Assembly: GCA_016209275.1 (NCBI GenBank)
Contig: JACQWM010000013.1
Coordinates: 1 to 44,523 of the forward strand
Origin: Candidatus Omnitrophota bacterium
GTDB lineage: Bacteria > Omnitrophota > Gorgyraeia > Aquiviventales > Aquiviventaceae
DNA length: 44,523 bases
Reading direction: 5' to 3'
Numbering within the stretch: the stretch's first letter is position 1; every line of letters starts with the position of its first letter. Shown piece by piece: positions 16,593 through 25,407 of this stretch. The notes below the pieces were generated by a model that did not search any database, was not told the DNA's origin, and was given only the letters and a program-made list of their open reading frames with translations. Both the position numbers and the translations under genes were made by a program.

Positions 16593-19327
16593 GCCAACGC
16601 TGCTCGTATCAGTTCTTCCGCTCGTTGCAACGCCGCCGGGATCCCGGAGGGATCCTTGCCGCCGGCTTGGGCGAACTCCGGACGGCCGCCGCCGCTGCCC
16701 TGTGTGAGCGGCGCAATGGTTTTGAGCATCTGCCCGGCATGAATCTTGGACGTCAGATCGCTCGTCACGGCCATGACCAGCGCCGCCTCGGATGAACCGT
16801 TGGAAGACGCTAAGATCACGACCCCTTCGCGCCCCATCGTTCCTCGGATCGCATCGGCCAGCACGGCCAGCAGCTCTCGATCCGCTTGCTTGATTGTTGA
16901 CGTCACGAGTGTCACACCATTGAGCTTCTTGCCCTCGGCAATGTAGCGAGCCGCCTGCACCTTGGCCAATTCGTGCTGCAAGTTTTTCCGCGCATGCTCA
17001 AGCGTCTTGATCTGCTCAAGCAGCTCTTCAAGGCCGGCCACCACGTCATGCGCCGGCCGGCCCAGCCGCTTGGCCGCCTCGTACAACACGCGGCGGTGTT
17101 TGGCTTCATAGGCCGAGGCCGCCTCGCCGACCAGCGCTTCAACGCGGCGCGTGCCGGCGGCGATGGAGCTTTCCCCGACGATCATCAACGCGCCGACAAA
17201 CCCGGTGTGCGGCACATGCGTGCCGCCGCAGAGCTCTTTCGAATAATCGCCGATCGTCACCACGCGGACCTTGCCGCCGTATTTTTCGCCGAAGAGGGCG
17301 AGCGCACCTTGTCGTTTCGCTTCCTCCAGCGACAACTGATCGGTGCTGACATCGTCAACCAGTCGAACGCGATTGTTGACCAGTGTTTCCACGTCATACC
17401 GCTGCTCTTCCTGCAGCGGTTTCAGCGATGAAAAGTCAAACCGCACGCGCTCAGCTTCCACAGAGGAGCCGGCCTGCACCGCATCGGGCCCGAGCACCTT
17501 GCGCAGCGCCCAGTGCAGCAAGTGTGTTGCCGTGTGGCTGCGGGCGATTTTCAAACGCCGCGCAGCATCTACCGCCGCCCGAACCGGGTCATTGACGCTG
17601 AGCGTTCCCTGCTCCACCGTCGCGTGATGGATCAGCACATCATCCGCCCAGAGGGTGTGCTGAACCTTCGCGGCTCCTTTGGGCGCTTCGATGACTCCCG
17701 TATCGCCAGCTTGGCCGCCGGCTTCGCCGTAAAACGGCGAGCGATCGAGCACGATCCCGATGGATTGCCCAGCACGGGCTTGATTGACCCACGCCTTGCC
17801 GTCCCACAACCCTTTGATCACCGCATCGGATTGCAGCTGCTCATAGCCCACGAAGAGCTGCTCTTTGGGCGGCAGCGCTGGGATGGCCGAGCGAACCTGC
17901 ATGGCGTCGGTCACAAACACCCCGCCGCCGAACTGGCTGCCGATACGCGAGCGTTCCTGCTGGGTTTTCATCGCAGCGTCGAACCCCGCCCGATCCACCG
18001 TCAACCCTCGGTCACGAGCCACATCAACGGTCAACTCGACCGGAAACCCATACGTGTCATACAGCTTGAAAGCCTCCTCGCCAGGGATGACGGATATCTT
18101 CGTTGCGCGCAATTTCTCGATGAGTTCGTTCAGCTTCGATGTTCCGCTGACGAGCGTCTCGACAAACTGCGCCTCTTCCTGCAGAATTGCCTGCTGGATG
18201 ACCTGCCGGCGAGCATTCAGGCTCTTTTCATATGGGGAGCCGGACATCACCGCAATGACCGATGGAACAAGGTGAACAAGCAATGCCTGGGATCTCGGAT
18301 CTGTTGATTTCCAGCTTTTCCCAGGGCTGCTTGGTTTCAGATCCAGCACGCTGCGGCCAAGCCGGTGTGCGCGACGGATGAGCATCCGCAGCACATACCC
18401 GCGAGAATCATTCGAAGGCAGCAACCCCTCAGCCAGCAAGAATACGATCGCCCGCACATGATCCGCAATGGCTCGCTCCGCAAATTCGACCTGATCGGGT
18501 TTCACGTTCTTGCCGCGTGGCCAAGCACGGATGTCATGCATCATGAGGTTAAACAAGTCCGTGTCGTAGTCTGTTTCTACTTTTCTGTTCGTTTCCACCT
18601 CTTGGAGCACCCGCGTCAGCCGCTCCAGCCCCATGCCGGTGTCGATGTTGGGCTTGGGCAGCGGTTTCAAGGCGCCATCGGGTTGCCGATCAAACTGGGT
18701 AAAGACCAGATTCCACACCTCAACCGACGCAGGACCGCCGATCTTCCCCTCAGGATCGTAATACACTTCCGAGCATGGCCCGCATGGGCCATTCGGCCCC
18801 GCCGTAGGCGCATTGGCCGGCCAGAAGTTCTCGGCTTGGCCGAAGCGCTTGATCCGCTCCGCCGGAACTCCCAGTGCTCGCCACAGGGCTGCCGCCTCTT
18901 CATCTTCCTCGTAGATGCTGACCCACAATTTCTCTTTTGGAAGCGGCAGGCAGAGCTTCTCGCGATCGCGGCTTGGCGTGCCGGCGTAATCCGTGGTGCC
19001 GGTCAAAAATTCCCAGGCCCACGCGATGGCGTCCTTCTTGAAGTAATCGCCGAAGGAAAAGTTGCCGAGCATTTCAAAGAACGAGTGGTGGCTGGCACTT
19101 CGGCCGACATGATCCAAGTCGCCCGTCCGCAAGCACATCTGGCATGAGGCTGCGCGTTTGATATCGGTGCGCTTGCCAAGAAAATAGTCTTTAAACTGAT
19201 TCATCCCGGCGGAGGTAAAGAGCACCGTCGGATCGCCGCTGGGAATCAGCGCATCGCTCTCCTTGAGCGTATGGCCGCGCGCCTTGAAAAAATCCAGGAA
19301 TCGCTTGCGAAGCTCAGTGCTCTGCAT
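16589..19327 (-). CDS. alaS: alanyl-tRNA synthetase
   Basis: 912 residues with full architecture: class II catalytic core beginning with ELRKRFLDFFKARGHT and HHSFFEMLGNFSFGDYFKK, tRNA-recognition region, editing domain with zinc-binding HTATHLLH and CGGTH, and a C-terminal DHHA1 domain ending GSGGGRPEFAQAGG. It charges tRNA-Ala and clears mischarged Ser or Gly. It starts inside the end of recX (14-bp overlap). About 15-20 extra residues (around SSPGKSWKSTDPRS) lie between the helical region and a conserved LVPSV segment; they coincide with a short CTGGGAT heptad array and may be a repeat-derived insertion. Confidence 0.97.
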   Translation of the reverse strand: MQSTELRKRFLDFFKARGHTLKESDALIPSGDPTVLFTSAGMNQFKDYFLGKRTDIKRAASCQMCLRTGDLDHVGRSASHHSFFEMLGNFSFGDYFKKDAIAWAWEFLTGTTDYAGTPSRDREKLCLPLPKEKLWVSIYEEDEEAAALWRALGVPAERIKRFGQAENFWPANAPTAGPNGPCGPCSEVYYDPEGKIGGPASVEVWNLVFTQFDRQPDGALKPLPKPNIDTGMGLERLTRVLQEVETNRKVETDYDTDLFNLMMHDIRAWPRGKNVKPDQVEFAERAIADHVRAIVFLLAEGLLPSNDSRGYVLRMLIRRAHRLGRSVLDLKPSSPGKSWKSTDPRSQALLVHLVPSVIAVMSGSPYEKSLNARRQVIQQAILQEEAQFVETLVSGTSKLNELIEKLRATKISVIPGEEAFKLYDTYGFPVELTVDVARDRGLTVDRAGFDAAMKTQQERSRIGSQFGGGVFVTDAMQVRSAIPALPPKEQLFVGYEQLQSDAVIKGLWDGKAWVNQARAGQSIGIVLDRSPFYGEAGGQAGDTGVIEAPKGAAKVQHTLWADDVLIHHATVEQGTLSVNDPVRAAVDAARRLKIARSHTATHLLHWALRKVLGPDAVQAGSSVEAERVRFDFSSLKPLQEEQRYDVETLVNNRVRLVDDVSTDQLSLEEAKRQGALALFGEKYGGKVRVVTIGDYSKELCGGTHVPHTGFVGALMIVGESSIAAGTRRVEALVGEAASAYEAKHRRVLYEAAKRLGRPAHDVVAGLEELLEQIKTLEHARKNLQHELAKVQAARYIAEGKKLNGVTLVTSTIKQADRELLAVLADAIRGTMGREGVVILASSNGSSEAALVMAVTSDLTSKIHAGQMLKTIAPLTQGSGGGRPEFAQAGGKDPSGIPAALQRAEELIRAALA
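18287..18308. repeat. short CTGGGAT heptad array inside alaS
   Basis: CTGGGAT and CTCGGAT followed by a CTGTTGAT variant give three period-7 to period-8 units within the extra segment of alaS. With only three units the case is weaker than for hisH and hisF. Confidence 0.5.
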
Positions 19328-19835
19328 GAAGGACGCGCTCGATGATGTCCGTAGTGAATCCTCTAGAGGCTAACCGCCGAGCCAAGCGCTCAACAGGTGA
19401 ATGATGCCGATCAGACTGGAGGGCCAGCCACGCTGCGACGCGGCGCTCGTCATCCGCATCCGTTGCACCCACCGCACGCGCCGCCTGGTCAATGGCCGCC
19501 CCATCAAGACCCTTGGCGGCCAGACGCTGCGCAATCGCGCGCCACGCGAACCCTGCCCGCGCCCAGTGATCCGCCCACAGCCGCGCGCACGCCCCATCAT
19601 CAAGAATCCCGCGCCGTCGACACTCAGTGACCATGCGCGGGATCTGCGGGCTCGGAACGCCATGCGAGCTCAAATAGCGGCTCACCTCGTCGGTGGATCG
19701 AACGCGCCGCCCGGCATATCGCACCGCAAGGCCGAGGCCGCGAGCCTCGTCATCGCGCTTTGATGACGAAGTAGCCTCGGGTGGTCCGAACGAGCGTGTC
19801 GCCTTTTTCTTGCGCAATCGCGGCGCGGTAGTCAT
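19314..19835 (-). CDS. recX: recombination regulatory protein RecX
   Basis: 173 residues from the ATG at 19835, overlapping the degP end by 86 bp; a GTG at 19724 would give a 136-residue form with almost no overlap. The true start is uncertain. RecX binds and restrains RecA filaments. The sequence shows the three-helix RecX repeats: RRVRSTDEVSRYLSSHGV, then RRRGILDDGACARLWADHWA, then RRVAAWLALQ and LARRLASRGFTTDIIERVL. Its place in the recA operon strengthens the call. The end overlaps alaS by 14 bp. Confidence 0.85.
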   Translation of the reverse strand: MTTAPRLRKKKATRSFGPPEATSSSKRDDEARGLGLAVRYAGRRVRSTDEVSRYLSSHGVPSPQIPRMVTECRRRGILDDGACARLWADHWARAGFAWRAIAQRLAAKGLDGAAIDQAARAVGATDADDERRVAAWLALQSDRHHSPVERLARRLASRGFTTDIIERVLHAEH

Positions 19836-21261
19836 TCACATTGGCAATCGGCAATTTCCCAACCTGATTGATCACATCGCCGGGACGCAGCCCCGCCTGC
19901 TCAGCCGGGCTGTTTTGCTCCACATCAACCACCAACACGCCCGTCGTGTCAGACGGCATCGTGAATCGCTCCGCTTGCTCCGGGGTGAGATTCGACACCT
20001 GCAAGCCGCGCCAGGCCGTCTCTGATGTGGCCGCGCTGCCGGGTTCAAGGTCTGAGCGCTCGCCAATCTCCACGGTGAGCTTCTGGGCTGCGCCGTCCCG
20101 AAGCAGATCCAGGATCATCTTCTGCCCCGGCTTGGCATGGCTGACCCGATCGATGAGCTCCCGGGAGTAGCGGATCGCCTGGCCGTCAATCGCCTTGATA
20201 ATATCGCCGTCCCGCAAGCCCGCCTTGATCGCCGGGCTCTCGCGGAGGACGGAATAGACCAGCACCCCGTTTCGATCGGTCAAGCGATAATAGTCGGCCA
20301 CGTCATCCGTGATATCCTGGATCTGAATGCCGAGCCAGCCGTAGGCCACCTTTTTGCCCTCGATGAGCGCATCCAGGACGTTCTTCGCCTTGTTAATGGG
20401 AATGGCAAACCCGATGCCCTCGGAGCCACGCGAGCTCGTCAGGATCGCCACATTAATACCGATCACTTCCCCTTGGATGTTGAGCAGCGGCCCGCCGCTG
20501 TTGCCCGGATTGATCGCCGCATCAGTTTGAAAGAGATCCGAATAGTCCCGGTCGAAGCGCGTCGTCCGCGGCAGCTGACGGTTCAGCGCGCTGACCACAC
20601 CAACGGTCAAGGTCGGCTCTGAGCCGATGACCCGCGAGGCCGGCCCGGCACCCATCAGGCCGAAGGGGTTGCCCAAGGCAATCGCCCACTGGCCGGTTCT
20701 CACGATCGACGAATCGCCAAGCTTCGCCACAGGAAGATTCTTGGCATCGATCTTGATGACCGCCAGATCCGACCGAGGATCCTTGCCCTTCACTTCGCCG
20801 GAAAATTCCCGCCCGTCAGCCAGCGTCACCGTGATCTTATCCGCGTTGGCCACCACGTGCTCATTCGTCAGAATCAACCCGCGCTCATCGATGATCACGC
20901 CGGAGCCCAAGCCAAACCGGCGCAATTCGCGCTCCGGCAGCTCGCCGTAAAACTGCCGGAAAAAATCTTCCGGATCCTCGAAGCCAAAGAACGGATGCCC
21001 GCGGAAGTACTGCCGGATTTGCTCCACTTGCTCCGTCGAAATGCTGACCACGGCAGGCCCGACCTGCTGGCTGATGCGCATGAAGGCGTTCTGCAGGTTT
21101 TCGGCTTCGCTCGTGGCAGCCTGCGCGGTGCTCCGAGCGCCTCCCGCGGAGGCCGTCGTGCTCGCCGGGGGATTGGACCAGAGGTCCCCGCCGCCCGCCA
21201 CACCGAAGATGATTGCCACAACAACCGCGCCAATCCCCGCCCTCGACCACCGGCCTGCCAT
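19750..21261 (-). CDS. degP: Do-like serine protease, DegP/HtrA family, two PDZ domains
   Basis: 503 residues. An N-terminal signal or anchor segment (residues 8-25) places it in the periplasm. The trypsin-like domain has H135 (LTNEHVVANAD), D165 (RSDLAVIKI) and S255 (NPGNSGGPL). Two PDZ domains follow (about 310-395 and 415-500; GLRDGDIIKAIDGQ and GLRPGDVINQVGK). Such proteins degrade or refold damaged envelope proteins. The loop with RQYFRGHPFFGFEDPEDFF is typical of LA loops. It sits 16 bp after recA, an arrangement not tied to a shared function. Confidence 0.95.
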   Translation of the reverse strand: MAGRWSRAGIGAVVVAIIFGVAGGGDLWSNPPASTTASAGGARSTAQAATSEAENLQNAFMRISQQVGPAVVSISTEQVEQIRQYFRGHPFFGFEDPEDFFRQFYGELPERELRRFGLGSGVIIDERGLILTNEHVVANADKITVTLADGREFSGEVKGKDPRSDLAVIKIDAKNLPVAKLGDSSIVRTGQWAIALGNPFGLMGAGPASRVIGSEPTLTVGVVSALNRQLPRTTRFDRDYSDLFQTDAAINPGNSGGPLLNIQGEVIGINVAILTSSRGSEGIGFAIPINKAKNVLDALIEGKKVAYGWLGIQIQDITDDVADYYRLTDRNGVLVYSVLRESPAIKAGLRDGDIIKAIDGQAIRYSRELIDRVSHAKPGQKMILDLLRDGAAQKLTVEIGERSDLEPGSAATSETAWRGLQVSNLTPEQAERFTMPSDTTGVLVVDVEQNSPAEQAGLRPGDVINQVGKLPIANVNDYRAAIAQEKGDTLVRTTRGYFVIKAR

Positions 21262-21277
21262 GGTTGCTTGTCCCCTG

Positions 21278-22363
21278 TTATGCCCGCTGTCCTGCGGGTT
21301 CCGCCACGTCTTTTGCCTTTGAAGCGTCTTTCGGCTCCTTCACGCCCTCTTGGGCGTCGTGCTTGCGAATCTGATCCTCCAGCTGCTTCATGAGCTTCGG
21401 ATTCTCTCGCAGGAAGAGCCTCGCACTCTCCCGCCCCTGGCCAAGCTTCGTCTCCCCCCACGACAGCCAGCTCCCTTGCCGCTGGATGACGGCGGTGGTT
21501 TCGCCCACATCAAGAATGCCGCCCGCCTTGGAAATCCCTTCGTCAAAGAGGATATCAAACTCCGCCTGGCGGAACGGGGCGGCCACTTTATTCTTCACGA
21601 CCTTCGCCCGCACCCGATTGCCGATGGCGCGATCGCCCACTTTAATGGTCTCGATGCGGCGCAGATCGATCCGCACCGACGAGTAGAACTTCAGCGCGCG
21701 GCCGCCAGGTGTCGTCTCGGGATTGCCGAACATGACGCCGATTTTCTCGCGCAGCTGGTTGATGAAGACGCAGCACGTTTTCGATCGGGCAATCGCCGCG
21801 GTCAGCTTGCGCAGGGCTTGGCTCATCAGCCGCGCTTGCAGCCCCACGTGCTGATCGCCCATCTCGCCTTCAATTTCCGCGCGGGGGACGAGCGCTGCGA
21901 CCGAGTCTATCACGATCACATCGACGGCGTTGGAGCGGACCAGCGTTTCCGCGATTTCCAGCGCCTGCTCACCGGTGTCGGGCTGCGAGACCAGCAAATC
22001 ATCGAGATTGACCCCAAGCGTCTTAGCGTAGGTGGGATCCAGCGCATGCTCCGCATCGATGAACGCGGCCACCCCGCCGGTGCGCTGCGCCTCAACAATC
22101 AGACTGAGGCTCAGCGTGGTCTTGCCTGAGGACTCCGGGCCGAAGATTTCCACCACCCGGCCGCGCGGGACACCGCCGATGCCCAGGGCGAGGTCAAGCG
22201 CCAGTGACCCTGTCGGTAGGGCTGGAATGTCCAATTTTGTGTCCTGGCCCAGCCGCATGATCGAGCCTTTGCCGAATTGCTTCTCAATTTGGCTGAGGGT
22301 CAGCTCAAGCGCCTTCTGCCGATCGGTCCGTTCCTTCTCCTGTTGCTCCTTGCCTGTGGCCAT
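21278..22363 (-). CDS. recA: recombinase RecA
   Basis: 361 residues from ATG at 22363, preceded by AAGGAG; longer upstream frames lack such a site. RecA forms filaments on single-stranded DNA for homologous recombination. Walker A is GPESSGKT (75-82), with [22 protein letters not shown] (Walker B) and the DNA-binding loop region [19 protein letters not shown]. The C-terminal tail is acidic/lysine-rich, as usual. No clear LexA box was seen in the divergent promoter region. Confidence 0.98.
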   Translation of the reverse strand: MATGKEQQEKERTDRQKALELTLSQIEKQFGKGSIMRLGQDTKLDIPALPTGSLALDLALGIGGVPRGRVVEIFGPESSGKTTLSLSLIVEAQRTGGVAAFIDAEHALDPTYAKTLGVNLDDLLVSQPDTGEQALEIAETLVRSNAVDVIVIDSVAALVPRAEIEGEMGDQHVGLQARLMSQALRKLTAAIARSKTCCVFINQLREKIGVMFGNPETTPGGRALKFYSSVRIDLRRIETIKVGDRAIGNRVRAKVVKNKVAAPFRQAEFDILFDEGISKAGGILDVGETTAVIQRQGSWLSWGETKLGQGRESARLFLRENPKLMKQLEDQIRKHDAQEGVKEPKDASKAKDVAEPAGQRA

Positions 22364-22457
22364 GACCGTTCTCCTTCGTGTTTCAGCCTGTGATGCGTGC
22401 GATAGTTCGGTGGGCGGGGCGCAGCGGCCCTCCGTATCTGTCGACTCTGAACGCCTT

Positions 22458-22487
22458 ATTATACAAGCTACAGGCTCCACGCTGCAA
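22458..22487 (-). promoter_or_regulatory. predicted recA promoter, -35 inside a repeat array
   Basis: On the minus strand, TTGCAG (22487-22482) and a perfect TATAAT (22463-22458) are 18 bp apart, with a predicted start near 22451. The -35 box and spacer lie in the CANGCTN heptad array, so the repeat forms part of the promoter. Confidence 0.65.
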
Positions 22488-22491
22488 GCTG
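22464..22491. repeat. CANGCTN heptad array between divergent recA and cinA
   Basis: Four consecutive heptads (starting at 22464, 22471, 22478, 22485) share CA-x-GCT-x, with only positions 3 and 7 varying. The array lies between the two divergent -10 boxes. Confidence 0.85.
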
Positions 22492-22494
22492 CGG

Positions 22495-22500
22495 TATAAT
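22495..22500 (+). promoter_or_regulatory. cinA -10 box, probably giving a leaderless or near-leaderless mRNA
   Basis: A perfect TATAAT ends 6 bp before the cinA ATG at 22507. A transcript starting at the usual distance would begin at or within a base or two of the ATG. No good -35 box was found upstream. Confidence 0.55.
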
Positions 22501-22506
22501 GGCTCC

Positions 22507-23790
22507 ATGCAAGCGGAGATTCTGGCGATTGGCTCGGAGCTGACCAGCGGGGCCACCGTCAATACCAACGCCGCGTATCTCGCCAGGCGGCTCGCGGAGC
22601 GTGGCCTGCGTTGCGCGCGGCAGGTCGTGGTGAGCGATGAGCCGGACGCGCTGGCTGGCGCGCTGCGCCAAGCGCTCGCCCAGTGCGACGTGCTCATCAC
22701 CACCGGCGGCCTGGGGCCGACGTTCGACGATATGACGATCGAGCTGATTTCCCGGGTCACCGCGCGGCCCCTCACTTACTCGGCGGCGGCGGCCGCAACC
22801 ATCAAGCGCTTCTATAGCCGAAGGCACCGACCGCTGCAACACGCGGCACTCCGGCAAGCCTACCTTCCCCAAGGCGGCGAGGCGCTCCCCAATCCCATCG
22901 GCACCGCCCCAGGATTGTGGCTCTCCTATGAGGGTCAAACCCTGATTGCCCTGCCTGGCGTGCCCTCGGAGATGCGGGCGATCATGGAGCAGTCGGTGCT
23001 GCCGCGATTGACGCGGCTCGGCGGTGCCACCATTATTCAGACCCGAACCTTGCGAACGGCAGGACTCGTCGAACTCTCCATCGAAGCCATCCTGAAGGCG
23101 CTCCGCATCCCGCCCGCGATCGAGGTCGGACTCTATCCATCGCTGCGAATGGTGGATATCCGGCTCACCGCCACCGCGAATTCCCCAAGCACTGCCACCA
23201 CCGCCCTGGCGCGCCTGGAATCTCGCCTGCGAGGGCGGCTCGGCCGGAATGTCTACGGCACCGGCGATGAAACCCTTGAAGAAGTGCTTGGCGCTCTGCT
23301 GGTGCGCCAACGAACCACCTTGGCGATCGCCGAATCGTGCACCGGCGGGCTGGTGTCCGATCGGATCACCAATATTTCAGGAAGCTCGAGGTATGTGCGG
23401 GGCGCGGTCGTGGCGTATCACAATGAGGTGAAACACCGGCCGCTTGGCGTCTCGAAGGATGTGCTCACGCGCTGGGGTGCGGTGAGCGCTCAAACCGCGG
23501 CGGCGATGGCCGAGGGTGTGCGCCGCTTGGTTGGCGCAGACATCGGATTATCAGTGACAGGCATCGCCGGCCCTACCGGAGGCACCGTGAAAAAACCGGT
23601 CGGGTTAGTCTACCTCGGGCTGTCGGATGGCCGCGGCACCCACACCCAGCGCCACCAGTTCTTCGGCGATCGGCTCTCGATCAAAATGCAGGCGGCACAG
23701 ACCGCCCTCGATTGGCTTCGACGTTATTTGCTCAAGGGAATCTCTGCGAGGACGGAATGGGTGGGACCCGCCGAAGTCAGAACGCTCTGA
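22507..23790 (+). CDS. cinA: CinA-like protein (nicotinamide mononucleotide deamidase / competence-damage protein)
   Basis: 427 residues from ATG at 22507, where the family N-terminus [15 protein letters not shown] begins; the frame extends further upstream without support. The N-terminal domain is MoaB-like ([26 protein letters not shown]). The C-terminal CinA domain has the catalytic [13 protein letters not shown] and [11 protein letters not shown]. The C-terminal domain recycles NMN to nicotinate mononucleotide in studied homologues. It is the only plus-strand gene in this part, divergent from recA, and its last 67 bp overlap thpR tail to tail. Confidence 0.95.
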   Translation: MQAEILAIGSELTSGATVNTNAAYLARRLAERGLRCARQVVVSDEPDALAGALRQALAQCDVLITTGGLGPTFDDMTIELISRVTARPLTYSAAAAATIKRFYSRRHRPLQHAALRQAYLPQGGEALPNPIGTAPGLWLSYEGQTLIALPGVPSEMRAIMEQSVLPRLTRLGGATIIQTRTLRTAGLVELSIEAILKALRIPPAIEVGLYPSLRMVDIRLTATANSPSTATTALARLESRLRGRLGRNVYGTGDETLEEVLGALLVRQRTTLAIAESCTGGLVSDRITNISGSSRYVRGAVVAYHNEVKHRPLGVSKDVLTRWGAVSAQTAAAMAEGVRRLVGADIGLSVTGIAGPTGGTVKKPVGLVYLGLSDGRGTHTQRHQFFGDRLSIKMQAAQTALDWLRRYLLKGISARTEWVGPAEVRTL

Positions 23791-24284
23791 TAGAGGGTGA
23801 CGGACGTGGCCTGCCAGGCAGTCGGTGGAGTCCAGTGCGGATTCCGCAACCCTTCAATGAAGTCATGCTTTCCACGAGGCGACCTCACGCGGCCGATCGT
23901 CGCATGAGCGGAATAGGGCCACTCCTCTTTCTTTAAGCCCAACGCTCGGCTTTCCTTTTCGATCGCGTCCGCCAACCGAATCACGTCATTCTTCCCTTCG
24001 CTGACTCCGACCCAAATGATGCGCGGGTCGTTGAGCGACGGAAACGCCCCGAGCTCCTGAAGGCCCATCGTAAACGCGGATGTGTGTTGCGCGATCTTCA
24101 TCAGAAACCCTTCCACCTGCTGCCGCTGCGCCTCGGTAATCTCATCGAGAAACTTCAGTGTGACATGAAGCTGCTCAGCGTCTACCCATTTCACATCGGC
24201 GTGCGATTTCGACAGTTCCTGCTGTAGCACAGTTAATGCCGCACGTGCCTCCTCTGAAAGACCAATCCCAATAAACGCTCGCAT
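23724..24284 (-). CDS. thpR: RNA 2',3'-cyclic phosphodiesterase (2H family)
   Basis: 186 residues from ATG at 24284 (MRAFIGIGLSEEARAAL, the usual family start). The two catalytic H-x-T motifs are LHVTLKFL and AHATIGRVR. The enzyme opens 2',3'-cyclic phosphates on RNA ends and was first described as a 2'-5' RNA ligase. It lies 19 bp after pgpA and ends inside cinA on the other strand, so the two mRNAs are complementary over 67 nt. Confidence 0.93.
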   Translation of the reverse strand: MRAFIGIGLSEEARAALTVLQQELSKSHADVKWVDAEQLHVTLKFLDEITEAQRQQVEGFLMKIAQHTSAFTMGLQELGAFPSLNDPRIIWVGVSEGKNDVIRLADAIEKESRALGLKKEEWPYSAHATIGRVRSPRGKHDFIEGLRNPHWTPPTAWQATSVTLYQSVLTSAGPTHSVLAEIPLSK

Positions 24285-24303
24285 GTGGGCGATCTCTTTT
24301 GGC

Positions 24304-24813
24304 TTAGTGAATGTGCGAAGCAAAGAACAAGACGATGGCCGCGATGACGCACCAAATGAACGTGATCGTATATGCTGCTGCTCCTAGATCATCAGCCATA
24401 ATGCCCCAGCCGCCAGGTAATCGCTCGAGCCAATTTAAAGGAAATGGCTTTAGGATATCGAATGCGCGAAACAGAAGAAAAGCTCCCACAAACCAATACC
24501 AAGAGGCAAGCGTCCACCATGGGCCGAGGATTACAACCGCGGCCATAGCCCACACTTCATCAAGAATGATGGCTGGTGCATCGTGGAGACCAATTTCACG
24601 TTCTGCAATTGTGCAGACTATGGCACACAGAATAAATGCGATAACTAAAAACCCCACCAACAGCAACAAGGTCCATGTCCATTGCCATGCTATCCCTCTC
24701 ACGATAAACCCCACAACGACTCCCGCGAGACTTCCCCACGTCCCTGGCGCCCAGCGGATTTTTCCAAGACCCCCTATCGTTGCCAGAAAGACGGCCGCTG
24801 ATCGAATATTCAT
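24304..24813 (-). CDS. pgpA: phosphatidylglycerophosphatase A
   Basis: 169 residues from ATG at 24813, with a TTG one codon upstream. It dephosphorylates phosphatidylglycerophosphate to phosphatidylglycerol. Family motifs are GGLGKIRWAPGTWGSL, DAPAIILDEVWAM, FDILKPFPLNWLE and GGWGIMADDLGA. Several hydrophobic segments mark it as an inner-membrane protein. It directly follows pgsA, which makes its substrate, so the two form one phosphatidylglycerol synthesis step pair. Confidence 0.96.
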   Translation of the reverse strand: MNIRSAAVFLATIGGLGKIRWAPGTWGSLAGVVVGFIVRGIAWQWTWTLLLLVGFLVIAFILCAIVCTIAEREIGLHDAPAIILDEVWAMAAVVILGPWWTLASWYWFVGAFLLFRAFDILKPFPLNWLERLPGGWGIMADDLGAAAYTITFIWCVIAAIVLFFASHIH

Positions 24814-24822
24814 CAACGTCTA

Positions 24823-24846
24823 CTGTGTGCTGTGTGCTGTGTGCTA
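24823..24846. repeat. CTGTGTG heptad array in the pgsA-pgpA gap
   Basis: Three exact CTGTGTG heptads (24823, 24830, 24837) end in CTAG, whose complement supplies the TAG stop codon of pgsA. The array fills the 30-bp gap between the genes. The same word occurs inside hisH. Confidence 0.88.
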
Positions 24847-25407
24847 GTGTCCAATAGTTTCTCTCAATACTGCCCGGTGGCGCCAGCAGAAGCTGGCTCC
24901 GGAAATCACCGTCAGGATGAGCGCAACCCACATGCTCGCGTGAATCAGCTCGCGCCGCCAGACCTGCGCGGCCGATCGCTCTTGAAGGATCAACGCGAGC
25001 AGCACGATGCCGATCGCCACCATTTGCGACACCGTCTTGTGCTTGCCGGCTTTCTCCGCGGGCAGCACGATCTGCCGGTTCGCCGCGACCAGCCGCAAGC
25101 CGGTAATCACAAACTCGCGCAGGGCGATCAGCAGCACCATCCAGGCCTGGACAAGCCCTAACTGGACAAACGACAGCAGCAGGCCAAGCACGAGGATTTT
25201 ATCCGCAATAGGATCCAGCAACGCTCCGAGCGGGCTGGTTTGACGCCGCCGTCGCGCGAGCCAGCCATCCAGCCAATCCGTCAGGCTCGCCAGAAGAAAG
25301 CAGGCCAAGGCAACGGACTTCGCCGCCACCCCTGGCGCAAAGATCAGCGCCATGATGAGGAACGTCAGCAGAATCCGAGCAAGAGTAAGTTTGGTGGGCA
25401 GCGTCAT
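24844..25407 (-). CDS. pgsA: CDP-diacylglycerol--glycerol-3-phosphate 3-phosphatidyltransferase
   Basis: 187 residues, multi-pass membrane enzyme making phosphatidylglycerophosphate. The CDP-alcohol phosphotransferase signature D-G-x2-A-R-x8-G-x3-D-x3-D is exact, beginning DGWLARRRRQ and ending LLDPIADK. The ATG overlaps the rimO stop as ATGA. The TAG stop is contributed by the adjoining CTGTGTG repeat. Confidence 0.96.
   Translation of the reverse strand: MTLPTKLTLARILLTFLIMALIFAPGVAAKSVALACFLLASLTDWLDGWLARRRRQTSPLGALLDPIADKILVLGLLLSFVQLGLVQAWMVLLIALREFVITGLRLVAANRQIVLPAEKAGKHKTVSQMVAIGIVLLALILQERSAAQVWRRELIHASMWVALILTVISGASFCWRHRAVLRETIGH

Noticed and set aside
15819-16742. Long plus-strand open frame opposite hisD and the alaS end
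   Set aside because: It lies entirely antisense to two well-identified enzymes and has no recognisable domain.
22378-22507. LexA/SOS box in the recA-cinA region
   Set aside because: No palindrome of either the proteobacterial or Gram-positive type was found.
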